20,787 nucleotides of DNA from Phaeoceros laevis (lineage: Eukaryota > Anthocerotophyta > Anthocerotopsida > Notothyladales), in the NCBI GenBank assembly GCA_049999765.1, contig JBNGIQ010005754.1, positions 1 through 20,787 of the forward strand, written 5' to 3'. Positions 8,031-14,717 of the stretch are shown in pieces. The translations under genes and the position numbers were made by a program. Below the pieces are notes generated by a model. That model made no database searches and was not told the DNA's origin. It saw only the letters and a program-made list of their open reading frames with translations. Position 1 is the first letter of the stretch; the number at the start of each line of letters is the position of its first letter.

Positions 8031-9157
8031 TCATTGCTCATCGAACTCGTAGAATTCATCCTCACAAGCATCCTGGTGGACTTCATCAAAATATGCTGGT
8101 TGATCGGAGAAGAACCGCTCCAACATGCTGTTGTAACCTAATCCAACACAAGAAGCAACTACAGCACTTACACTCTTGGAAAGCCCGCCAGGCTGGAGCA
8201 CAAGCCCAATGGGACTCGCCACTCCACGCTCATAAGTAAACCCCGGGGGTAGCACACCCCTCTTTTCAGCAATTGAAATGGCTGTGACTGCTCTTGCCAA
8301 AAAGGCTTCACTACATAATGAAACATGTTGCTGTAGTTGAATAGGGACAGCATGTATATCACCAAAGCTGATTCCTCTGTATAAGTCCCTTGTTCGACTC
8401 ATGCAAAAAAGTTTGTAAGTCTTGGTCCTCTGTGAAGGCTCCACACCCTCGACTATGTTTGTAATTTGCTCCATAGTGTAGGGCACTACTTCCGGCATGC
8501 TGGTACCCTCACCTGATGGAGACGAAGTGCTAAACAAACTGCTAACGATAGAAATATCATCACTCCCTTTTTTGCTATAGCCACATTGTTGCATCAAGTA
8601 CTTACGTGCTACATCCATATTAGTTTGAAGTATGTTCCTATCCAAGACATAAGGGGTGAGGATTTTCATGTCCTCGTTCCAATCGAACATGAGAGCAGAA
8701 TTCTCAAATGCAAGCTCAATAACTTCAGCCCACAGGAGACCATTTTCCACACTGTTAATATCCACCAGATCAGGGCAAAAACCGTTAACGTACTCTTCTG
8801 CTCTTAAAGGGAAGATGTGTGCGGCTACTACCAAGTGGCTGGGAAGCAGTAACCCGGTAATGGAACATCTAACCTCAACCACTCCACAACTGATTCGCAT
8901 ATCACGCTCTACCAACTGCTCTTTGAACACTTTGTTTCTTCCCTTAACACTCAACGTATCACCGCACTTGAATGCCTTAATAGCAGGCTGGATAGCTATA
9001 TCGACAGCTTTCGCTAAAGCACGCGCACTAGCAGATTTTTCTGGACATGCAAGTACCAAAACTAGATTTACAAAACAAAAAGACTTCAAGAACAGTAAGA
9101 ATGCCAAGTTCAAACATACGTACCTGGAACAGCCGCCTTGGTCAACATCAACCCCAT
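8031..9157 (-). CDS. HNH_2-like domain protein, two exons, apparently intact
   Basis: The proposed coding sequence is 9157-9124 joined to 9040-8031. The donor is CAG|GTACGTATG (GT at 9123-9122) and the acceptor TGTCCAG (AG at 9042-9041), giving an 83-bp intron. Splicing yields a 347-residue protein beginning MGLMLTKAAVPEKSASARALAK. The unspliced ATG at 9113 lies in the intron and would give a false hydrophobic leader. Residues 70-125 carry CSITG, AAHIFPL (His86), SVENGLLW (Asn111) and IELAFENSALMF, matching the order of the HNH_2 fold known from fungal, plant and bacterial proteins. The usual last His position seems replaced (IEL; Glu120), which may be a family variant or loss of nuclease activity. 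The C-terminal 200 residues are not recognised and end in an acidic tail (CEDEFYEFDEQ). No stop or frameshift interrupts it. Substrate and role are unknown; further 5' exons cannot be excluded. Confidence 0.65.
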
Positions 9158-9276
9158 ACTTGATGTCGCACAGCAGGCAAGCTAGCCAAAGCGCCTTTGG
9201 CTAAGATCTGCTGGTCATGTAACAAAGAGTCCGCGCTTCTTAGGTCGTCGAAACCACAATGATGCACCGAGGCGTG

Positions 9277-9326
9277 ATAACAACCGCATATACGAGAAAT
9301 TATAACAACCGCATATACGAGAAATT
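9277..9326. repeat. 25-bp exact tandem duplication
   Basis: ATAACAACCGCATATACGAG plus AAATT occurs twice without a break (9277-9301, 9302-9326), in the upstream region of the HNH gene. Confidence 0.9.
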
Positions 9327-9373
9327 ATACAAGGTCGGTGCGCGGATTGCAAGAGTTGTTCCACCGGCATGCC

Positions 9374-9396
9374 CATGGCCCGTGCCGCGGGCCATG
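9374..9396. repeat. GC-rich short palindrome
   Basis: CATGGCCCG and CGGGCCATG are perfect 9-bp arms around TGCCG. It lies just past the 3' end of recognisable coding homology in the NRPS-terminal-domain remnant. Confidence 0.7.
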
Positions 9397-9414
9397 AGTA
9401 TGCAGTCGGGGTGC

Positions 9415-9870
9415 TCCAGCATCAAGAATGGTGCCCTGCTACACCATGGAGTAAGGTCCGACTACAGAGCCGGTTCCAATCCGTGTAGGTCTGAACCTCA
9501 CTATCCCTCCTCGCACGTCATGACTGTGGATAGTGGCTCCCTCGCTGATTACAGCTCCGTTGCCCACATACAGCAGCGACAGGTCTGTGATATCTGTGGT
9601 ATCCAGGAACACGTTGCTTCCAATCTGAGCTCCAAGCAGGCGGTACCAATAGCTCAGGAAGACCGTCCCTCGGAGGTGAATTTCTACAACATGGTTAGAC
9701 GCGAAATCACACAGGCGGTACAAGACCCACCACTTGACATAATCCAGAGACCAAAGCGGGATTGCGGTCTGGATGGAGTAGTTGGGCCGCAGCAGAGTGG
9801 TGGCAAAGAAGGCGATGCTCAGGGCGGTGAGCAATCGGTGAGCAATTGGCCGTGCGCAATAATTAGCAAA
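9415..9870 (-). pseudogene. Fragment of the C-terminal hexapeptide-type domain of an NRPS-like synthetase
   Basis: The minus frame reads FFATTLLRPNYSIQTAIPLW, then SLDYVKWWVLYRL, LRGTVFLSYWYRLLGAQIG, SNVFLDTTDITDLSLL, VGNGAVISEGATIHSH, VRFRPTRIGTGSVVGPYSMV, a TAG (9441-9439), and then QGTILDAGA in the same frame. This is the signature of the terminal domain of NRPS-like proteins (TIGR02353-like). It has membrane-proximal helices (PLWSxxYxxWW) followed by a left-handed beta-helix with hexapeptide repeats (GAQIGSNV, GNGAVISEGATI, RIGTGSVVG). In complete proteins it follows an adenylation domain and carrier protein. Here there is no adenylation domain in the window and the frame opens after a TAG at 9873-9871. 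A retained exon of a decayed gene or a transposed fragment is likely. Confidence 0.75.
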
Positions 9871-10053
9871 CTAGTAGAACAACTAGCAAAATTAGCAGAG
9901 TAATTCGCTTTATAATTAGCAGAATTGGGAATTGAATTCATATGAAAATGTATCATTATTGTAATTAATATTAAATTAAGTATATTTTATAAGCTAGCAA
10001 ATTTCTAGTTGGAAAATTGCTGTATCAAAATTGCTGATTAGAATTTAAAACTT

Positions 10054-10190
10054 ACTAGATGAATCACTAGATGAATCACTAGATGAATCACTAGATAAGT
10101 TATCAAATCACTACATGATTCACTAGATGAATCACTAGATAAGGTATGAAATCACTACATGATTCACCACATGATTCACTACATGATTCA
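10054..10190. repeat. 12-bp minisatellite (ACTAGATGAATC) and variants
   Basis: Three exact copies occupy 10054-10089. Degenerate units follow, alternating ACTAGATGAATC with ACTACATGATTC, through about 10190. The preceding 150 bp (9900-10050) are very AT-rich with no gene. Confidence 0.85.
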
Positions 10191-10545
10191 CCACCATGGC
10201 AGTGTGGCGGCGGTGTGTGGCGATGTGTGGCGACGGTGTGTGGCGGCCATGGTGGTGTGTGTGGCGGTGTGTGGCGGCGGGTAGTGTGTGGCGGTATGTG
10301 GCGGCAATGGTGGTGGCGGTGTATGGCGGCGTGTGGCGGCGATGTGTGGCAGTATGGCGGCGGTGTGTGGCGGCCACGGTGCTGTGGTGGCGACCATCTA
10401 TGTGTGCCGGCCATGACGGCGGCGGCGGCGGCGGTGTGTGCCGGCCATGGCGGTGTGGCGGCGGTGTGTGGCGGTGTAAGGCGGTGTGTGGCGGCGGTGT
10501 GTGACAGTGTGGCGGCGGTGTGTGGCGGCCATGGTGGTGTGGCGG
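10191..10545. repeat. GTGTGGCGGC-type G-rich minisatellite
   Basis: Irregular tandem units around TGTGTGGCGGC and GGCCATGGTGG fill the interval. The + strand is strongly G-rich and C-poor. Frames on both strands stay open because of the triplet-like composition (WRxCVAVCGG or HTPPH repeats) and are not genes. The tract runs directly into the telomere-type repeat at 10546. Confidence 0.9.
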
Positions 10546-10579
10546 TTTAGGGTTTAGGGTTTTAGGGTTTAGGGTTTAG
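10546..10579 (+). repeat. Interstitial plant telomeric repeat (TTTAGGG)
   Basis: Five nearly perfect units (TTTAGGG, TTTAGGG, TTTTAGGG, TTTAGGG, TTTAG) of the Arabidopsis-type telomere sequence. The tract is short and internal, so it is an interstitial tract or a telo-box cluster, not a chromosome end. Confidence 0.9.
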
Positions 10580-10696
10580 TCTGGATTGTACCCCAACGTA
10601 GCATCTTACCAGCTACGTAGCAGCGGGGGTCGCTCGAGATGCACAAGAGCTTGGATGAGTGTTCTGATTTCTTCCTTTTCTTCCAGTGAGGATGCC

Positions 10697-12479
10697 ATGA
10701 CAGAGGAGGAGCGGTTGCAATTCTTGGCAGAGAGAGATTTATTTGTGAATGCTGAGCTTCGTCGAATTGCTAATTTGCCTGCTTCAGTTTCTGCAGTTCA
10801 GACAATTACGATTGCTCAGACTCGTTTCGCCTGGACTGGGCATATAGCAAATTTCTCTGATCATGATGGAAGTGGCAGTTCTGAGGACCAAGGAGATTAC
10901 ATGCCTGATTATGATGATGTGGAGGATTATGTACCTGAGTCTGAAGAATATGATCTGGGCATTGTTTTGATAAATGCCTTGGAAGCTGAGTACTCAGCTA
11001 GTCTGTCTCATGGACAGCTACATCAGCTACCAAACCCGCGAGTGGCAGGAGATCTTAGGGTTGATGACACTCTTGATCATGTGGTAATAGATCATGTACC
11101 AATGCATGCCAGTATGGAAGCAAATCAATATTTGTCAGCCCATTCTGCACTTTTGTATGGGAAATTTGAACTGAAAGAGAACGAAGTCGAAGTATGGAAG
11201 GAATTCTTTCGTGCTTTCTCTGCTGATGAGCTACACAAAGTCTTGGCCGCTCTGTTGGGGGAGGACTCTATCAATGGTGAGTCGGCTGGTGAAGGTATGG
11301 GGTGTACGCCGGTGGGTGCAGTCGATGCACCTTGCACTGCTTCACGTGCAGATCCCTCAGTGTCGGCACTTGATGTTCCTCCTGGGAATGGTGCTAAAGC
11401 TACAGACATGTTGGGTGATGTTCAGATGGTGCCCTGTTCCATGCATGATTCTGTCAAGTTTTGTGTCAAGTGTGGTAAGCGTGGATGTCGAGAGTGCTTG
11501 AGTTTGAGCCATGGATGGTCTAGTGATGACTTACGCAGAACGGTGTGGGTCTGCTCCATTTGTGCTGAGGCACCTTTCACTGATATATTCGGGGATGCAG
11601 CGGTGATGTTCTTTAGAACTCCAAACAGGGTGTATCCTTTGGGTGTTTCTGAACACAGCAAAGAACGGTACAGAAAGATCCGTCATCAGTATGCTTGGTC
11701 TTCTGATTTCGCTGTCCTCTTGAAGTTGGGTAATAAGCGTTATGGTCCAAGGATCGTGCCTCCTCCTGAAGATCGAGAGGCCATTCTTCAGAATTTGCAT
11801 GCGAAGGGTCATATGGACGTGAGCAAATTGCAAGCAGCTATTGTTGAATCTTACTTTTGGCCAAGAATGCAGTCGGATATTCGACGGGTTGTTTTGAGGC
11901 TAGAGGGGCTTGTCCATCTTGGGGTGACAGCCGAGCCTTCGTCGTCTTGCATACATGACCGTCGACAGCACATTAGCTTCTGCTTACCTGGATACAGTGC
12001 CTGCTGCGGCTCTTGATGTAAGTGTGCACATAAACGAAGATAAAGAGCCCCCTGATCTTCTAGCGACGTAGCTGGAGTACGATTCCACTGACTATAAGCC
12101 TGCTGAGGACGAGCTGTTGTTAGCTAGAGTGGACGCATTTGATCAGGCAGCTGATGCGCAAGGTGTGATGATCTCTCTGCCTTCCAGTTCTCTGGATAGG
12201 TCTGATGCACACAATATCGCCCTAGAGACTCAAGCTAGAGTATCTGCATCGATTGCTCACGGGCTTCTCCATCGACAGCAATTGGTGGTGGCTTCTTCTC
12301 CAGTGGTGATTCCTTCTTTAATGCCTGTTCTTAATGTGCTTCGCATCCCTTTGATCTCTGGCATGGCTGTGGGCAGTGTTTCCCTTGCTCCGGATCTGCA
12401 GATTTCACCTCCTGCGCTGCCTGTGGCGGGGCTACGTCGGCTGCCTCGAGCGATGCCCAGGACACAGGGCAAGGCGTGA
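10697..12479 (+). pseudogene. Transposon-like ORF with Cys/His cluster and degenerate integrase H2C2 motif
   Basis: The frame is open to 12016. The best start is ATG 10697 (MTEEERLQFLAERDLF), because the stretch before it ends in a splice-acceptor-like TTTTCTTCCAG. The N-terminal part is acidic (GDYMPDYDDVEDYVPESEEYD). At about 11460-11560 there is a cross-brace-like cluster CVKCGKRGCRECLSLSHGW...CSIC. At about 11780-11890 comes PPPEDREAILQNLHAKGHMD, then SYFWPRMQSDIRRVV, which resembles the His-His half of a Ty3/retroviral-type integrase zinc finger. The Cys half is lost in this frame, but a neighbouring frame reads GCFEARGACPSW from about 11887, so a frameshift falls near 11885-11895. Another frame then continues (YMTVDSTLASAYLDTVPAAA, TAG at 12069-12071, YDSTDYKPAEDELLLARVDA) to 12479. 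No reverse transcriptase or DDE core is present. Most likely a fragment of a degenerate retroelement or domesticated integrase relative. Confidence 0.55.
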
Positions 12480-12510
12480 GATTGTAGCGACCTCGCAATC
12501 TGGAGGGGCT

Positions 12511-12532
12511 CCATGCCACAGTTGTGGCATGG
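12511..12532. repeat. Perfect 22-bp palindrome just after the transposon-like ORF
   Basis: CCATGCCACA and TGTGGCATGG are exact 10-bp arms around GT. It lies about 30 bp past the last stop. In plant DNA this would not act as a bacterial-type terminator. Confidence 0.8.
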
Positions 12533-12583
12533 CAGATTCACGGGTGGGTTTTTAGGGCTCGAGTCAGTAATACCGGGCCGGCT

Positions 12584-13106
12584 TTTCTAATAAAGCCTGA
12601 AGTCACCCTGTTTGTATGGCGGGCCGGGCTGTAGATAGAGACACAAATAGTAATACCGGGCCGGGCTGTAGATAGAGACACAAATAACCCGTTGTGGTGG
12701 TTTTTCTGGAACGTTCCGAGCTGAGGTTATCGGCGGGAAGGGGGAAAACAAACATTCACTTTGTCTTGGGGAAACGGAAGCGTTGCTCTGGAGCGCGATT
12801 CATGATTTGATCGTAATCGTTCTTGGATCTGAGATCGCTGCACAAGTTGGTACGGTGGGGATCGTATTTCGGAGATCCTGCGTCGGACAGAGGATGAAAT
12901 ACGCTCTGGAACACCGGGAATTGTAGCCGTCACTCAAGCCTTTGTCTTTACTATGCCTTTTGTTGAGTGTTGCTGACATGCGAGGGTTTAGGGCTTAGGG
13001 TTTGGGGTTCAGGGTTTCTAATAAAGCCTGAAGTCGCCCTGTTTGTATAGCGGTCCGGACTGTAGATAGAGACACAAACAACCCGTTGTGGTGGTTTTTC
13101 TGGAAC
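12584..13106. repeat. Pair of direct repeats (about 92-129 bp) flanking about 300 bp
   Basis: Copy A (12584-12712) and copy B (13015-13106) both contain TTTCTAATAAAGCCTGAAGT, CCCTGTTTGTAT, CTGTAGATAGAGACACAAA and ACCCGTTGTGGTGGTTTTTC. Copy A has an extra internal duplication of the CCGGGCTGTAGATAGAGACA block. The AATAAA could be a polyadenylation signal. The arrangement could be a short LTR-like or solo-fragment remnant, or a segmental duplication. The roughly 300 bp between the copies have no coding frame. Confidence 0.7.
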
Positions 13107-13146
13107 TTTTTGAGGTTTAGGGTTTTAGGGTTTAGGGTTAGGGTTG
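12983..13146 (+). repeat. Two degenerate telomere-type tracts
   Basis: GGGTTTAGGGCTTAGGGTTT and following degenerate units occupy 12983-13017. GGTTTAGGGTTTTAGGGTTT and following units occupy 13113-13146. The second ends 28 bp before the assembly gap. Confidence 0.8.
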
Positions 13147-13174
13147 GTTTCCGTCTTAGGCGGTGGCCGCTTGA

Positions 13175-13274
13175 NNNNNNNNNNNNNNNNNNNNNNNNNN
13201 NNNNNNNNNNNNNNNNNNNNNNNNNNNNNNNNNNNNNNNNNNNNNNNNNNNNNNNNNNNNNNNNNNNNNNNNNN
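13175..13274. other. Assembly gap (100 N)
   Basis: Exactly 100 N, the conventional placeholder for a gap of unknown length. Frames drawn across it are meaningless. The join between left and right flanks is therefore scaffold-level, not sequence-level. Confidence 0.98.
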
Positions 13275-13516
13275 AGCGTCAGTGCTTGTCTTCCGTGCTG
13301 ACTTTTTGCAATCCAAATTTGCTCCTCCTCCCTTCATTTTTTCTAAGGTCGCGGGGTCGCGGTTCATCCCGTCTGAGCTTTTGGCTGCGTGGAAGCCATT
13401 GTCGGACTCCTAAAGACTTCGTTTCAAATGGTGTCCTGTAGAGGTGTCCAAATGGTGTTCCAAGGAATTTAAAACATTCTTAAGAATTTGGAGTTCGGCA
13501 GATCATTAGCATTGGA
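13275..13516. other. No recognised gene between gap and duplicated CHAT fragment
   Basis: A short mixed-composition stretch with no domain resemblance in any frame. Confidence 0.4.
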
Positions 13517-13781
13517 GTTGTGAGCTCATGATTCCAGATAGAAGAGTTTCAACGGTGTTGGAATTCATGAGGCTTGTTGTTGTTGTGCAAGCCACTGAAG
13601 CCTATAGGAGGGCCCAGGCCCCCCCCCTATAGGCACCGGTATAAGGGTGGCTTTCTTGAGGTCCGACCATGACATTCAAACATGACCAAGCTCTAGCTGG
13701 GGGGTCATCTTCTTAAATTTTCTTTTGAGCATGGTGACATTTCTCAAGTGCATGGTTGGAGAGCCGAAAATGAAGAAGGGT
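13517..13781 (-). pseudogene. Duplicated 3' fragment of the TPR-CHAT gene's last exon
   Basis: This segment is a diverged copy of 14150-14438. It shares the GATTCCAGATAGAAGAG, GAATTCATGAGGCTTGTTG, poly-C, GAGGTCCGACCATGACATTC and CTTTTGAGCATGGTGACATT blocks. On the minus strand it encodes the end of the CHAT domain (FFIFGSPTMHLRNVTML) and the downstream tail. It stops abruptly at 13781, inside the codons before FFIFGSP. It lacks the about 20-bp GGCACCGGTAGGGTTACAG-type insertion present in the 14150 copy. Lying downstream of the gene in the same orientation, it looks like a tandem partial duplication. Confidence 0.8.
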
Positions 13782-14149
13782 AGTCAGGGCCATATCTGCA
13801 GCTGGTCTAGATTCGTGAAGGGAGGTGAGGTAAGGGCACGCGTGGGTCTCCGCGGCCGCCGCCAACCCATGTCTCTTTGGCTCTGGTCACTAAATTACTG
13901 GTGTACTTGTTGAAAATTTGGTGACATGAGTTTTTGTGTTTGGTGGCAAGTGTGAAAATAGCGGACCCATAGATTTGACAGCAGCAGTACTATCCATATG
14001 TAGTACTACCAAATGTTAGTACTACATATGGTTAGTACTATCGTGGCTTTTTTGAGTGTAACTTCATGTTCTTTAGAACTAGGACAGAATAAACTCATGC
14101 ACATTGCACACATGCGTCAGACTGTGTACATGTCGACAGTACATGCAGG
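13782..14149. other. Spacer between the two CHAT-exon copies, with a strong hairpin
   Basis: No gene recognised. It contains the inverted repeat at 13985-14040 described separately. Confidence 0.4.
13985..14040. repeat. Inverted repeat, 22-nt arms with two mismatches
   Basis: The inner 13 bp are perfect (CCATATGTAGTAC at 13994-14006 against GTACTACATATGG at 14019-14031), with a 12-nt loop. The outer parts (AGTACTA against TAGTACT) continue the pairing after one mismatch. Confidence 0.8.
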
Positions 14150-14668
14150 GTTGTGAGCTCAGGATTCCAGATAGAAGAGTTTCAACCGTGTTGGAATTCA
14201 TGAGGCTTGTTGTTGTTGTGGAAGCCATTGAAGCCTGTAGGAGGGAGCAGGCCCCCCCCTCCCCCATATAGGCACCGGTATAACCGGCACCGGTAGGGTT
14301 ACAGTGGCTTTCTTGAGGTCCGACCATGACATTCCAACATGACCAAGCTCTAGCTGGGGGGTCATCTTCTCGAATTTTCTTTTGAGCATGGTGACATTTC
14401 TCAAGTGCATGGTTGGAGAGCCGAAAATGAAGAAGGGTGCCCAGTCGCTGATGCTGCTGCCTTCTTGGATCCTCTTCAACATTGCCTTACGCAGAGCCGT
14501 CCCTACTAGCTCTCCTTTCTGCAGCTCCTGGAACATCTCTGAGGTACATACATATACACACATGCTGATTGATCAGTAGTTGCAACTCAAGAAACTTGTC
14601 CTCCAATCAAAGCATCATGTATGCAATATGCATACGATGGTGGCAGGCCTGGCCTAGTGCACAGTTGA

Positions 14669-14717
14669 GGTATAATGTGGTGGAAGGTACGTACCGTACC
14701 TTCCACCACATTATACC
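14669..14717. repeat. Perfect 23-bp inverted repeat with 3-nt loop inside the CHAT-gene intron
   Basis: The left arm (14669-14691, beginning GGTATAATGTGGTGGAAG) and right arm (14695-14717, ending CACCACATTATACC) are exact reverse complements around TAC. It lies within the 204-bp intron, 25 bp after the donor in the gene's direction. Confidence 0.95.

Noticed and set aside
9041-9113. ATG at 9113 as start of the HNH protein with a hydrophobic leader
   Set aside because: The leader is translated intron. A strong donor and acceptor flank 9123-9041, and splicing gives a non-hydrophobic start in frame.
9259-9903. Long + strand ORF opposite the NRPS-type domain
   Set aside because: No motif is present. 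The minus strand carries the recognisable hexapeptide domain, so this is a shadow frame.
10054-10190. Possible CRISPR-like array of 12-bp repeats
   Set aside because: Units are contiguous with no spacers and degenerate quickly, in a plant nuclear setting. It is a minisatellite.
10103-10550. His/Pro-rich and Trp/Val-rich ORFs over the G-rich tract
   Set aside because: They are translations of a GTGTGGCGGC minisatellite.
13086-13413. ORFs spanning the N run
   Set aside because: The gap is of unknown length and the frames are artefacts.
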